In this document: positions 24,711-34,598 of the stretch, piece by piece | Numbering within the stretch: the first letter of the stretch is position 1 | How the letters are laid out: every line of letters starts with the position of its first letter | Source of the DNA: Cetobacterium somerae | GTDB lineage: Bacteria > Fusobacteriota > Fusobacteriia > Fusobacteriales > Fusobacteriaceae | NCBI RefSeq assembly: GCF_022430525.1 | Contig: NZ_CP092519.1 | Coordinates: 932,454 to 996,453, forward strand | Direction: 5' to 3' | Length of the DNA stretch: 64,000 nucleotides | Program-made: the position numbers and the translations under genes | Notes under the pieces: generated by a model | Told to the model about the DNA's origin: nothing | What the model saw: only the letters and a program-made list of their open reading frames with translations | Database searches by the model: none

Positions 24711-25802
24711 ATGATTAAAATACTTTCTTGTATAAAAGAAAAAGATAATTGGATTATTGAAGTAGAGTCACATAATCTATATATAGACGGTAAGGGTGGA
24801 CAAATAGGAGATCAAGGTTATATAGGGGATACAAAATTTTTAACTGTTATAGATGATAAAAAAATTATAGTTGAAAATGAAATTGCTCCAGGTGTATATA
24901 CATATACAGTAGATACTAATAGAGTTTTTGATATAGGGGTACAACATACAGCTCAACATCTTTTTTCTGCTATAGCATATAATGACTATGGATTAAATAC
25001 TGTTGGATTTAGAATGACTGAAACTTATACAACAGTGGATTTAGATTCTAAAGATTTAGATGAAAACTTCGTAGACGAATTAGAAAGAAAAATTAATAGT
25101 GCTATAGGAGAGGGTAGGGCTATTTTAGAAAAAATAGTTACTAGAGATGAAGCTAACTCTATTGATACATTTAGAAAAAAAATAAGTGATAAAGTTACTG
25201 GTGATGTTAGAATTATAACTATAGATAATATGGATACAAGTGCTTGTGCTGGATATCATGTATCTGACATATCAGAGATTAGAGTATTCAAAATTATAAG
25301 TTTTGAAAAAATCAAAGGAAATTATACTAGATTCTATTTCTTAAGTGGAGAGAGAGCTATTGAGGATTTTGTTAAAAAAAATAAAACTATTAAAGAATTA
25401 GATAGAATATTTAGTTGTAGAGATAACGAAATAATTTCTATGGTAGAAAAATTTAATAACGAAAAGAAAGAAGTTGAAAGTAGATTTAAAGAGTTAAATT
25501 TAAAATATTGTAATTTTTTATCTAGAGATCTATTAAGTTCAGCTATTGAAAAGGATGATAGAAAATATATAGTATATAAAGATGATAAGGATACAATAAC
25601 AAACTTAAATAAAATTATACCAGGTGATTATATTTTTATAGGTATTTGGGAAGATGCTGGAGTAATATCTAGTAAAGCTATTGACTGTGGTGAATTATTA
25701 AAGGAGTTTTCTAAAGTTCTAAACATAAAAGGTGGAGGAAAAGGAGAGAGAGCTAACTTTAAAGGAGAGGTTTCAGTAGCGGAGATTACAAATATATTGT
25801 AA
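24711..25802 (+). CDS. alanyl-tRNA editing protein (AlaX, long form)
   Basis: 363 residues. It hydrolyses mischarged Ser- or Gly-tRNA(Ala) in trans. The zinc motif is complete: HTAQH (H79, H83) and CAGYH (C179, H183). An N-terminal beta-barrel segment (DGKGGQIGDQG) and a C-terminal DHHA1-like domain with KGGGKGERANFKGE make it the long AlaX type rather than the minimal editing domain. Start ATG 24711 after AGGAGGAG. rlmN follows but has its own extended -10 element. Confidence 0.9.
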   Translation: MIKILSCIKEKDNWIIEVESHNLYIDGKGGQIGDQGYIGDTKFLTVIDDKKIIVENEIAPGVYTYTVDTNRVFDIGVQHTAQHLFSAIAYNDYGLNTVGFRMTETYTTVDLDSKDLDENFVDELERKINSAIGEGRAILEKIVTRDEANSIDTFRKKISDKVTGDVRIITIDNMDTSACAGYHVSDISEIRVFKIISFEKIKGNYTRFYFLSGERAIEDFVKKNKTIKELDRIFSCRDNEIISMVEKFNNEKKEVESRFKELNLKYCNFLSRDLLSSAIEKDDRKYIVYKDDKDTITNLNKIIPGDYIFIGIWEDAGVISSKAIDCGELLKEFSKVLNIKGGGKGERANFKGEVSVAEITNIL

Positions 25803-25816
25803 AAGTCTGAAATATC

Positions 25817-25825
25817 TGTTATAAT
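25817..25825 (+). promoter_or_regulatory. extended -10 promoter of rlmN
   Basis: TGTTATAAT, 15 bases after the AlaX stop and 37 bases before the rlmN start; no good -35. Confidence 0.55.
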
Positions 25826-25861
25826 GGAAATTAGGTATTTATTAGTAACAATGGAGGAAAT

Positions 25862-26908
25862 ATGTCAAATAAAATAAATTTACTTAATTTAAACGAACAA
25901 GAGCTTACAGACTTTATAGTTTCTTTAGGAATGAAGAAATTTTACGGAAAACAAATCTTTACATGGTTAAACCAAAAAATAGTTAGAGATATTAACGATA
26001 TGACAAACATATCATTAAAGGATAGAGAATTACTTTCTGAGAAAGCTTACATCCCTTTCTTAAACCTATTAAAACACCAAGTTTCTAAAATAGATAAAAC
26101 TGAAAAGTTTTTATTTAAATTAGAAGATGGAAATACAATTGAAAGTGTTATCTTAAGACACAAAGACAGAACAACTCTTTGTATCTCATCTCAAGTTGGA
26201 TGTGCTGTTAAGTGTGGATTCTGTGCCACAGGTCTTGGTGGATTTACAAGAAACTTAGATGTACACGAGATTACAAACCAGTTCTATACAATTGAAAGAA
26301 GACTATTAAAGCAAGGATTACAAATTAACAACATTGTATTTATGGGTATGGGAGAACCTATGCTTAACATTGATAATGTTATAAAAGCTATTGATATCTT
26401 ATCAAGTGAAAAAGGAGTAAACGTTTCTAAGAGAAGAATTACAATTTCAACTTCTGGAATTATTCCTGGAATTGAGAAGTTATTAGAAGAGAGAATCCCA
26501 GTAGAATTAGCTATATCTTTACACAGTGCTATTGATGAAAAGAGAAGCGAGTTAATGCCAATTAATACAAAATATCCATTAGAGGATTTATTCCCAATAT
26601 TACAAGAGTATCAAAGACAAACTAAAAGAAGAATCACTTTTGAGTATATCTTAATCAATGACTTCAACGTTTCTGATAACGATATTGCTTACTTAGCTGA
26701 CTTCGTTCACAACTTTGATCATATATTAAATCTTATTCCATGTAATCCAGTAGATGGAAAAGATTACCAAAGACCTTCTCAAAAGAAAATTGAAAAAATC
26801 TTCAATTACTTAAAAGATTTTAGAAAAGTAAACGTAACTGTTAGAGGAGAAAAGGGAACTGATATAGACGGTGCTTGTGGACAATTAAGACAAAAAAATC
26901 TAAAATAA
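25862..26908 (+). CDS. rlmN: dual-specificity RNA methyltransferase RlmN
   Basis: 348-residue radical SAM enzyme that methylates C2 of A2503 in 23S rRNA and A37 in some tRNAs. Cluster motif CAVKCGFC (C114, C118, C121), SAM-binding [15 protein letters not shown], and the C-terminal catalytic Cys in GACGQLR. Codon use here is noticeably richer in C-ending codons than in neighbours, as in well-expressed genes. Start ATG 25862 after TGGAGG. The PBP gene begins 18 bases downstream. Confidence 0.96.
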   Translation: MSNKINLLNLNEQELTDFIVSLGMKKFYGKQIFTWLNQKIVRDINDMTNISLKDRELLSEKAYIPFLNLLKHQVSKIDKTEKFLFKLEDGNTIESVILRHKDRTTLCISSQVGCAVKCGFCATGLGGFTRNLDVHEITNQFYTIERRLLKQGLQINNIVFMGMGEPMLNIDNVIKAIDILSSEKGVNVSKRRITISTSGIIPGIEKLLEERIPVELAISLHSAIDEKRSELMPINTKYPLEDLFPILQEYQRQTKRRITFEYILINDFNVSDNDIAYLADFVHNFDHILNLIPCNPVDGKDYQRPSQKKIEKIFNYLKDFRKVNVTVRGEKGTDIDGACGQLRQKNLK

Positions 26909-26926
26909 TTAAAATGGAGATATTTT

Positions 26927-29137
26927 ATGAAATGGAAAATTCTTAAGTATGTTGCCATATTTATTGTATCTTTAGGTATTGTTGGAGGGATTGGAGCAAG
27001 TCTTTTAGTAAATAAATACTATAAAGAACTACCAAATGTTTCAGAGCTAGTTGAGAATTATAGTCCTCCTATTCCTACTACAATTTATGATAGAAATGGA
27101 CAAGTAATTGATGTTATTTCAAAAGAAACAAGAGAACCTGTGGGGATAGAACATATACCACAAAATTTACAAAATGCTTTTATAGCCATAGAGGATAGAC
27201 AGTTTTTAACACACTATGGAATTGATCCATTTAGAATTTTAGGTTCTGCTATAGTTAACTTAAAATCTGGAAGAGCAGCTCAGGGTGGAAGTACAATAAC
27301 TCAGCAATTAGCTAGAAATGCTTTTCTGTCTCATGAAAAAAAGTTCTCTAGAAAAATAAAAGAGATTATAATCACATTTGAAATTGAAAGAAAGTATACA
27401 AAAGATGAAATAATGGAGAAGTATCTAAATGAAATTTATTTCGGTTCTGGTGCTTATGGTGTAAAAACAGCTGCTCATAACTTCTTTAGAAAAGATGTTA
27501 ATGATGTTAATCTAGCTGAGTCTGCTCTGTTAGCAGGAATTCCAAATAGACCAAATATGTACAATCCAAGAACTAATTTAGAGAAATCTTTAGTTAGACA
27601 GAAACTTATATTAAAACAAATGGAAAAGTTTGGTTTAATAACCGAAGCTGAATATAATGAAGCTTTGAATCATAAGTTTGTCAATGAATCAAAAGCTTCA
27701 TCAAAAGATTTTAAAGATAAGAACACTACAATAATTTATGATGCTCTTGATAAGAAAATAGAATTTAACGCTCCTGACTTTACAGATTTAGTTCAGAAGT
27801 TTCTATTTGAAAATTTTGAAGAAAAACAAATTTATAATGATGGACTTCTTGTTGAAACTACTTTGGATTTAAATATTCAAAAAGTTGCTAAAGATAAATT
27901 TGAGAACTATCCACGTTTAAAAAATGATAAAAAACTTCAAGGTGCAATGGTAACTATTGACGCTAAAAATGGAGAAGTTATAAGTATTATCGGTGGAAAG
28001 AACTTTAAAACTGGTAACTTCAATAGAGCAGTTCAAGCTAAACGTCAAGTAGGTTCATCTTTTAAACCTTTTATTTACTACACAGCTTTAGAAAAAGGTT
28101 TTGAAGAAAATTTAGTTGTAGAAGATTCAAGAATTGTATTTGGAACTTGGGCTCCTAGAAACTTTGGAGAGAGATATTATAACGGTATGACTTTAATGCA
28201 AGGTTTTGATAAATCTCAAAATATAGTTTCTATAAAACTTTTAAATAAAGTTGGAATTCCAGCTCTTATGGATACTATGAAGAAAATTGATGCTGGATTT
28301 GTTGTACCAAATAACTTAACAGCAGCTTTAGGAACAACAGAGGGAACTCCTTTACAGGTAGCTCAATCATATGCGGTTTTTGCAAATGGTGGATATTCAA
28401 TTAAACCATTCTATGTTACAAAGGTATCTGATAAATTTGGAAATACTCTATATGAGGCTAAACCTCAAATAGAACAAAAATTTGAAAGTGCAGATATTGC
28501 TCTTATGACTAATATGATGAAAAACTCTGTTAAGCAGGGAACAAGTAGAAGTGCTCAAGTTAAAATAAATAATGTTCCTATTGAACAAGGAGGAAAAACT
28601 GGTACTACAAATAATTCTAGAACAGTTTGGTACTCAGGTATGACTCCAGATTATGTTACAACAATATATGTTGGATATGATAACAATGATCCTTTATATA
28701 AAGCAACAGGAGGGGGAGTAGCAGCACCTCTTTGGAAAAATTTCTACCAAGAGATTATTGAAAAAGGTTACTACACTCCAACTACATTTACATTCTTAGA
28801 TAACCATGTTAAAAATGGAGATTTAACTTATCAAGAGTTAGATCCTATATCTGGATTATTAAACGGTAGTCCTTCTGATAAAACTTTCTTATTAAGAAGA
28901 GGAAGAATTGCAGTTGAAAAAGATAGTAAATATGCAAATGGTATTGCAGGTGTTCTTGGATACTATGTTCCTACTCAAGAGACAACTTCAAAAAATGAAG
29001 CTATGTCTTCTGAAGAAGTAACTGGTCCAGCTACACAACAAGTTACTCAACCAGTTCAACAGCAAAAACAACAAAAACCTCAACAACAAAAGAAAGAGGA
29101 GAAAAAAGGATTCTTCCAAAGATTATTCAATTTCTAA
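26927..29137 (+). CDS. class A penicillin-binding protein 1A
   Basis: 736 residues. One N-terminal membrane helix (8-28), a GT51 glycosyltransferase domain with catalytic E89 in AIEDRQF and GGSTITQQLARN, then a transpeptidase domain with SSFK (S377, K380), SQN and KTGTT. It polymerises and cross-links peptidoglycan in the periplasm. The tail (about 690-736) is rich in Gln/Pro/Lys and ends in an amphipathic GFFQRLFNF. Start ATG 26927 after TGGAGAT; likely read with rlmN. Confidence 0.95.
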   Translation: MKWKILKYVAIFIVSLGIVGGIGASLLVNKYYKELPNVSELVENYSPPIPTTIYDRNGQVIDVISKETREPVGIEHIPQNLQNAFIAIEDRQFLTHYGIDPFRILGSAIVNLKSGRAAQGGSTITQQLARNAFLSHEKKFSRKIKEIIITFEIERKYTKDEIMEKYLNEIYFGSGAYGVKTAAHNFFRKDVNDVNLAESALLAGIPNRPNMYNPRTNLEKSLVRQKLILKQMEKFGLITEAEYNEALNHKFVNESKASSKDFKDKNTTIIYDALDKKIEFNAPDFTDLVQKFLFENFEEKQIYNDGLLVETTLDLNIQKVAKDKFENYPRLKNDKKLQGAMVTIDAKNGEVISIIGGKNFKTGNFNRAVQAKRQVGSSFKPFIYYTALEKGFEENLVVEDSRIVFGTWAPRNFGERYYNGMTLMQGFDKSQNIVSIKLLNKVGIPALMDTMKKIDAGFVVPNNLTAALGTTEGTPLQVAQSYAVFANGGYSIKPFYVTKVSDKFGNTLYEAKPQIEQKFESADIALMTNMMKNSVKQGTSRSAQVKINNVPIEQGGKTGTTNNSRTVWYSGMTPDYVTTIYVGYDNNDPLYKATGGGVAAPLWKNFYQEIIEKGYYTPTTFTFLDNHVKNGDLTYQELDPISGLLNGSPSDKTFLLRRGRIAVEKDSKYANGIAGVLGYYVPTQETTSKNEAMSSEEVTGPATQQVTQPVQQQKQQKPQQQKKEEKKGFFQRLFNF

Positions 29138-29144
29138 ATATACA

Positions 29145-29178
29145 AAAGGAGAGAGAAGTTAAGTCTTCTCTCTCCTTT
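29145..29178. terminator. bidirectional terminator between convergent genes
   Basis: AAAGGAGAGAGAAG/CTTCTCTCTCCTTT, a 14-bp stem with a 6-base loop, between the PBP gene (+) and the HAD phosphatase gene (-). Confidence 0.92.
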
Positions 29179-29196
29179 CTATTTTATATAATCTTT

Positions 29197-29994
29197 TTAT
29201 AAGAATATCTCTTGAAGTTTCTTTGCTACTCCATTTTCTGCATTTGTTTTTATTACTTCATTTTCAGGTAATAAAGCCTTTAGTCTTGGACTTCCATTTC
29301 CCATGATAAATCCTTTTCCTACAGATGATAGCATTTCAAGGTCATTTAATCCATCTCCAAAAGCGATTGTTTCTTTAAGATCAATCCCTTCAGCTTTTAA
29401 AACTTCCTCTATTGCACTAGCTTTTGAAACTCCCTCTCTCATAACCTCTAAACAAGATCCAAGTGAAAGAGTGATATTTAATCCCTGGTGGAATTGTTTT
29501 CTTAATTTTTTCTCTAACTCAGAGATATGCTCTTCATCGTCACATATAAAGAAAAATTTTGTAATCTCTTTTCCTACTAAAGATTGGAAAGGAGCTATTA
29601 CATGATGAAATCCAGACTCTTTGTGGAAAACTAATGCTTCCTCTAAAGGTTTTTCAGCATACCACTCTTCATCTAAATAAACATTCTTATGTAAGTTCTC
29701 ATTATAGTTATAGTTTAATAACTCCTTAGATAAGTGAGCTGGAATATTGTGAGATATAATCTCTTTGTTATTATAGTCATGCACCTTAGCACCGTTTGAA
29801 GTGATTAAGAAACTATCTAACTCTAACATATCTTTAAATGTTATTGCATCATTGTGATGTCTTCCAGTAGCTATTATAAACTTCACTCCAGAATTTACAA
29901 CTTTTCTTATAGTTTCTTTTGTTTCTTCAGATATAGTGTGATGCTCATTTAATAGTGTTCCATCTAAGTCACATATAATTGCTTTGTATTTCAT
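29197..29994 (-). CDS. Cof-type HAD-superfamily hydrolase
   Basis: 265 residues of HAD subclass IIB. Motif I is CDLDGTLL (D9, D11), motif II TNGAK, and motif III/IV GDGLNDLEML near the C-terminus; a Cof-type cap domain lies in the middle. These enzymes dephosphorylate sugar phosphates or nucleotide intermediates such as pyridoxal-P or flavin; the substrate cannot be read from sequence. Start ATG 29994 after AAGGAG. It follows the outer-membrane gene by 18 bases and may belong to the same transcript. Confidence 0.92.
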   Translation of the reverse strand: MKYKAIICDLDGTLLNEHHTISEETKETIRKVVNSGVKFIIATGRHHNDAITFKDMLELDSFLITSNGAKVHDYNNKEIISHNIPAHLSKELLNYNYNENLHKNVYLDEEWYAEKPLEEALVFHKESGFHHVIAPFQSLVGKEITKFFFICDDEEHISELEKKLRKQFHQGLNITLSLGSCLEVMREGVSKASAIEEVLKAEGIDLKETIAFGDGLNDLEMLSSVGKGFIMGNGSPRLKALLPENEVIKTNAENGVAKKLQEIFL

Positions 29995-30012
29995 TTGTTC
30001 TCCTTAAAATTT

Positions 30013-30753
30013 TTAGAAATAGTATTTTGCTCCTATTCCTACTAAATATAAAACTCCATCGTCTACAATAGGTGAGTCTGAAATTTCACTACTGAATTTC
30101 TCAACACCTAAAAATGCCATAAGAGCTACGTTGTCAGTTAATCTATAGTCAGCTGTTAAGTTAAGCCCTATTGAATAAGCTGCATCCGCTTTATAAGCTC
30201 TATCAATTTTGCTATTTCTTCTAGCCTCATCTGAAGTTACACCAAAGTAATAATCAGTATAATCTCCCGAGTATCCTTTAACGTGAATAGAAGGAACTAT
30301 TGTAAGTTTGTCATCTACTCTATAAGCTTTAAACGCACTTATTTTTCCCTCTCCTCCGTGTTCTCCAACTTGAGCAGAAAGACCAGTTCTAACTCCATAG
30401 AATCCAGTTTCAGCATCTAATCTAATTCCAAACATAGCTTGGAACTTTCTATCATCTATATTATCGTATCCTCTTGCTAAATCAGCTCCATCTACAGCAA
30501 ATCCAGCTAATGGATCAACAAATAGTGACGCAGCAAAGGCGTCATCTCTATAAAATGAATATCCTATAGTTGCACCTTTAACATATAAATCATAATAGTT
30601 AATATCTAATAATGGCATTGGGTATGCTTTATCTTCTGCACCTTTATAGATACTGTCTGAAACTCCTACTCCAGCTCCAATTCCAAATTTATTTTCAGCT
30701 AATGCTGTAGCAGAAAGTGTCAATGCTAATAACCCCATTAATATTTTCTTCAT
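30013..30753 (-). CDS. MipA/OmpV-family outer-membrane protein
   Basis: 246 residues: Sec signal peptide (MKKILMGLLALTLSATALA, cleavage after ALA), then beta-strand alternation throughout and a terminal Phe (KYYF), the hallmark recognised by the outer-membrane assembly machinery. MipA/OmpV relatives act as porins or as scaffolds between murein enzymes. Start ATG 30753 follows GGGAGG; a longer frame from 30783 would precede the signal peptide and overlap the upstream gene. Read after the glycosyltransferase-deacetylase gene, 16 bases away. Confidence 0.85.
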   Translation of the reverse strand: MKKILMGLLALTLSATALAENKFGIGAGVGVSDSIYKGAEDKAYPMPLLDINYYDLYVKGATIGYSFYRDDAFAASLFVDPLAGFAVDGADLARGYDNIDDRKFQAMFGIRLDAETGFYGVRTGLSAQVGEHGGEGKISAFKAYRVDDKLTIVPSIHVKGYSGDYTDYYFGVTSDEARRNSKIDRAYKADAAYSIGLNLTADYRLTDNVALMAFLGVEKFSSEISDSPIVDDGVLYLVGIGAKYYF

Positions 30754-30769
30754 ATTAATCCTCCCTAAG

Positions 30770-32572
30770 TTACTTTTTCCCATAACTTTTTTCTTCTCTT
30801 TTAACTTTTATAAAGTTATATTTCCCAGATACTTTTCTTTTAAAATTAAATAGATTATTTGTTGGAAATATTCCAATTCTTCTAATTTCAAATAAATCAT
30901 CAGAAAAAACTATACTACCTGAATCAGTAGCTACTGCAAACTTATAACCAGCCTCTTGAGGTATTCTTTTTACCTCTTCATTTAAACTACCATAAGGATA
31001 TGCAAAAGATAGCAGTTCTCTTCCTATTATCTTTTCGATATTAGATTTAGAATTAATTATCTCAGACTTTACCTGTTCAGTTGATAGTTCAGCTAATCTT
31101 GGATGAGTAGATGTATGCCCACCAAACTCTATTCCATAGTTTTGCATCTCTAGAAGTTCATCTTGATTCATTAAAGTAAATCTTTTTTCAGGATTTCCAG
31201 GATTATCTACATCCCATTTATTATACTCTATCCCATCGAGTACATATATAATACCTTTAAACTGATATTTTTTCAAGATAGGAAAAGCATTTTCATAATT
31301 ATCTTTATATCCATCATCAAACGTAAGCATAATCCATTTCTTATCTTTATCAAATCTTTGTTTATACCTATTATTTAGCAAGTCTTTAAAAGTTACAGTT
31401 TCGTATCCTTTCTTTTTAAGATATTTCATCTGCTCTTCAAACTGCTCAACGGTTACATAAGTACCGTGAACACCTTTCTCACTTTCATCTTTTATAACTC
31501 TGTGATACATAATAACAGGCATCTCATATTTTTTCTTTTTTACAATCTCTCTTTGATAAATTTTTTCAATATTTTCAACTATAGACTCTATTGAAAACTC
31601 CTCTATAACTCTTTCTCTTAAAGTTTTCAAATCGTCTTTATTTATATTGAATCCTTTATCAATTTCTGGAATTACATCTGTCCATCTAAATGTTGGAGCA
31701 TGATTTAAAGAGATATCACCAAAGTTAGATTTTAAAGCTGTATTTAATCTGTCTAAAGTTACTATTCCTACAGATTCAGCTTCACCTATTGCTAACACTG
31801 GAACTTCACAAAGAATAGCTTCAACTGCAACTCTTCCAGCTCCTATAACAATAGAAGACTCTCTTATTTTCTCAGAAACATTATTTACATACCCTAAGAA
31901 TTCAACATTCCCTGTGAACTTTTTAAATCTTGCTGGAACCTCTTTTCCTCCAATAACCTGAATCTTAAAATCTTTTCTTCTATGTAAAATATCAAGTAAG
32001 TTATAAGTTACATCTCCTTTAGGACCAGATAATCTTCCAATTATTGATATAACCTTTTGATTCTTTTCAATATCAGCAAAAGAGCTCTTTTGATACTCTT
32101 TTGTATTAATCATATTTCTAAGAACAGTTATATTTTCAGGTTTAACTTTTAAATCATTAACAATATGATCTCTTATATTTTCACAAACACTTAAAGAGTA
32201 ATCTCCAAATGCTTTAACTAATTTTCTGCTCAAGTGCACAGGTTGTCTCCCGTGTATTGTTGTAATCAGGGGAATCTTTGCTATTCTACAAGCTATTGCA
32301 CAACTCCAAGATGATGCCCTTGAATGGGCATGTACAACTTGGATATCTTTTTCTTTTATAATCTTAAGAAGTTTTCTAACTTGACTGACTCTATCCTTAA
32401 GTTTTCTTTTATTGAATTCTATTTTTTCATATTGTGCGTTTGTAGGTTTAGTTAAAGTATCTGAAACTATATAAACTTTATTCCCTCTCCTAATAAGTTC
32501 ATCACTTAGAACCGTTCCGTACACCTCAGCACCAGTTACTTCTAACTGTGAAAGTGCCATAAGTATATTCAT
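30770..32572 (-). CDS. bifunctional GT-B glycosyltransferase / NodB polysaccharide deacetylase
   Basis: 600 residues that join two enzymes. Residues 1-340 look like a GT4-type glycosyltransferase: VHAHSR acceptor region, IGRLSGPKG donor-binding start, and GRVAVEAILCEVPVLA near the UDP-sugar site. Residues 350-590 form a CE4 (NodB) deacetylase: MYHRV, TFDDGYKDN (D419, D420), GGHTSTHP (metal H486, H490) and AYPYG. It probably builds and deacetylates an amino-sugar surface polysaccharide; the C-domain has no signal peptide, so it would work on the cytoplasmic side. Start ATG 32572 after TAGGAGG. Confidence 0.88.
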   Translation of the reverse strand: MNILMALSQLEVTGAEVYGTVLSDELIRRGNKVYIVSDTLTKPTNAQYEKIEFNKRKLKDRVSQVRKLLKIIKEKDIQVVHAHSRASSWSCAIACRIAKIPLITTIHGRQPVHLSRKLVKAFGDYSLSVCENIRDHIVNDLKVKPENITVLRNMINTKEYQKSSFADIEKNQKVISIIGRLSGPKGDVTYNLLDILHRRKDFKIQVIGGKEVPARFKKFTGNVEFLGYVNNVSEKIRESSIVIGAGRVAVEAILCEVPVLAIGEAESVGIVTLDRLNTALKSNFGDISLNHAPTFRWTDVIPEIDKGFNINKDDLKTLRERVIEEFSIESIVENIEKIYQREIVKKKKYEMPVIMYHRVIKDESEKGVHGTYVTVEQFEEQMKYLKKKGYETVTFKDLLNNRYKQRFDKDKKWIMLTFDDGYKDNYENAFPILKKYQFKGIIYVLDGIEYNKWDVDNPGNPEKRFTLMNQDELLEMQNYGIEFGGHTSTHPRLAELSTEQVKSEIINSKSNIEKIIGRELLSFAYPYGSLNEEVKRIPQEAGYKFAVATDSGSIVFSDDLFEIRRIGIFPTNNLFNFKRKVSGKYNFIKVKREEKSYGKK

Positions 32573-32587
32573 TATTAAATCCTCCTA

Positions 32588-33703
32588 CTACTTTAAATTT
32601 TCTGGATTCAATACTTCTAACTCTTCAATTACAAAGATACCATCTTTTCTAATTAAAACATCATCAAACCAAATCTCTCCACCACCAAAGTCTGGTCTTT
32701 GAATTAGAACTAAATCCCAATGTATAGCTGATTTATTTCCGTTATCAGCTAATTTATATGCTTGTCCTGGAGTAAAGTGAATACTTCCAGCAATTTTTTC
32801 ATCAAATAGTGTATCTTTCATAGGTTTTAAAATATATGGATTTACACCTATTGCAAATTCACCTATATGTCTTGCACCATCATCTGTATTTAAAATTTCA
32901 TTTAATCTTTCAGTATTATTAGAAGTAGCTTCTACAATTTTTCCATTCTCAAATCTGAAACAAACATTTTCAAAAGTTGTTCCTTGATAAACAGATGGTG
33001 TATTGTATGATATAACTCCATTTATAGAATCTCTAACTGGTGCTGAGTAAACCTCTCCATCAGGAATATTTCTAAGTCCACAACATTTTACTGATGGGAT
33101 ATCCTTTATAGAGAATGTTAAATCTGTTCCAGGTCCAACAATTCTAACTTTATCTGTTCTATCTAAAAGTGCTGTTAATGAATCCATAGCTCTACTCATT
33201 TTCGAATAATCTAAGTTACAAACATTATAGTAGAAATCTTCAAAAGATTCTAAAGATGTATTTGCAAGTTGAGCCATTGAGTTATTTGGATATCTTAGTA
33301 CAACCCATTTTGTATTATTAACTCTTTCTGATAAATGAACTGGCTTCATAAAGTAATCTGTATATATTTTCATTTTAGCTGAATCTATATCAGATAGTTC
33401 TGATGCATTCTCAGAACCTCTAATAGCAATATAAGCATCCATGTCTTTCATTCTTTCTAATTCATATTTTGCCATTAATTCCGCTTGTGTTTGATCCATA
33501 CCTTTTAAAAGTTCTCTTGTTACACTTTGATCTTTTATTGTTACGAAAGGATGTCCTCCAGCAGCGTAAACTTCTTTTACTAAAGCCTTAACTAAATTCT
33601 TAGAATCCTCTCCAATAGACTCAATTAAAACTTTTTCTCCTTTTTCTACTCTACATGAGTAAGTAACTAAATTTTTTGCTAGTATTTCAATTCTTTGATC
33701 CAC
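32588..33703 (-). CDS. M29-family aminopeptidase
   Basis: 371 residues, thermophilic-type metallo-aminopeptidase family M29. Typical segments: GEKVLIE near the start, PDGEVYSAP (metal Glu), RHIGEFAIG, SIHFTPGQAY and the C-terminal SAIHWDLVL metal His-x-Asp. It removes N-terminal residues from peptides in the cytoplasm, consistent with an amino-acid-fermenting life style. Start GTG 33703 is chosen: TGGAGG precedes it by 6 bases, whereas the in-frame ATG at 33715 would place that ribosome binding site inside the gene and has none of its own. Confidence 0.9.
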   Translation of the reverse strand: MDQRIEILAKNLVTYSCRVEKGEKVLIESIGEDSKNLVKALVKEVYAAGGHPFVTIKDQSVTRELLKGMDQTQAELMAKYELERMKDMDAYIAIRGSENASELSDIDSAKMKIYTDYFMKPVHLSERVNNTKWVVLRYPNNSMAQLANTSLESFEDFYYNVCNLDYSKMSRAMDSLTALLDRTDKVRIVGPGTDLTFSIKDIPSVKCCGLRNIPDGEVYSAPVRDSINGVISYNTPSVYQGTTFENVCFRFENGKIVEATSNNTERLNEILNTDDGARHIGEFAIGVNPYILKPMKDTLFDEKIAGSIHFTPGQAYKLADNGNKSAIHWDLVLIQRPDFGGGEIWFDDVLIRKDGIFVIEELEVLNPENLK

Positions 33704-33807
33704 GGTAACCTCCATTTAATCACATATTATATTCTATAATTATACAATGAAAAGCTATAAATATATAGTTAATTTTTTATAAATCCTCTTTTAAGTAAAA
33801 AAAAAGA

Positions 33808-33816
33808 TGTTATAAT
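33808..33816 (+). promoter_or_regulatory. extended -10 promoter of yaaA
   Basis: TGTTATAAT, 24 bases before the start codon. Confidence 0.6.
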
Positions 33817-33839
33817 AACTATTATGTGGAGGTGATTTA

Positions 33840-34574
33840 ATGAAATTGTTTTTTTCCCCAAGTAAGGGAATGCAATATAAAACTTTTAAATATTCTGAGG
33901 ACAGCGATGTTATAGATATTCCATTTAAAGATAAGACAGACTTTTTAATATCAGTTTTAAAAAATTTTTCTCAAGAGGATATTTCAACTAAATTAAAAAT
34001 AAAAGGTAAAATATTAGATGATGTTTTAAATATATATAGTAATTTTTATAATCAAGAGGAGAGAGAGGCAATATCTCTTTATGATGGTGTTAGTTATAAA
34101 CAATTGAATTTAGAAAACTTTTCTAGAGAAAGCTACAAATACATGAGAGACAATGTTTTTATTTTTTCTGCTTTATATGGAGTGTTAAATGCCTGTACTT
34201 CAATAAGACCATATCGTTTAGATATGACAAATAAAATACTTGAAGTATCTCCATATGATTTTTGGAGAGAGGATATAGAAAAGTATTTACTACAATTTAA
34301 AGATGAAACTTTTATCAATATTGCATCAAATGAATTTTCTAAAATTTTAAATAGAAAAGTTTTTAATGTAATAGATATTGAGTTTAGACAGTGTGATGGA
34401 GATAAAATAAAAAATATTAGTACAGAAGCTAAAAAAGCTAGAGGAGCTTTACTTAATTATCTTATTGAAAATAAAATATCATGTCTAGAAGAGATTAAAA
34501 ATTTTAACGGCCTTGGTTACACATTGTCTTTAGAACTATCTTCTGAAAAAATTATTTTCTTCATAAAAAAATAG
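33840..34574 (+). CDS. yaaA: YaaA family peroxide-stress protein
   Basis: 244 residues. The family marks are the SPSKGMQ segment at the N-terminus, YDGVSYKQL (about 80-88), FSALYGVLNACTSIRPYRLDM and the late KKARGAL. YaaA of E. coli binds DNA and limits free iron during peroxide stress. Start ATG 33840 behind TGGAGGTG. The stop codon lies inside a shared terminator hairpin. Confidence 0.9.
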   Translation: MKLFFSPSKGMQYKTFKYSEDSDVIDIPFKDKTDFLISVLKNFSQEDISTKLKIKGKILDDVLNIYSNFYNQEEREAISLYDGVSYKQLNLENFSRESYKYMRDNVFIFSALYGVLNACTSIRPYRLDMTNKILEVSPYDFWREDIEKYLLQFKDETFINIASNEFSKILNRKVFNVIDIEFRQCDGDKIKNISTEAKKARGALLNYLIENKISCLEEIKNFNGLGYTLSLELSSEKIIFFIKK

Positions 34575-34598
34575 GTTAGATTTTCTAACCTATTTTTT
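34566..34598. terminator. bidirectional terminator containing the yaaA stop codon
   Basis: AAAAAATAGGTTAGA/TCTAACCTATTTTTT stem with 3-base loop; the TAG stop of yaaA and the end of the desaturase gene lie in its arms. Confidence 0.92.
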
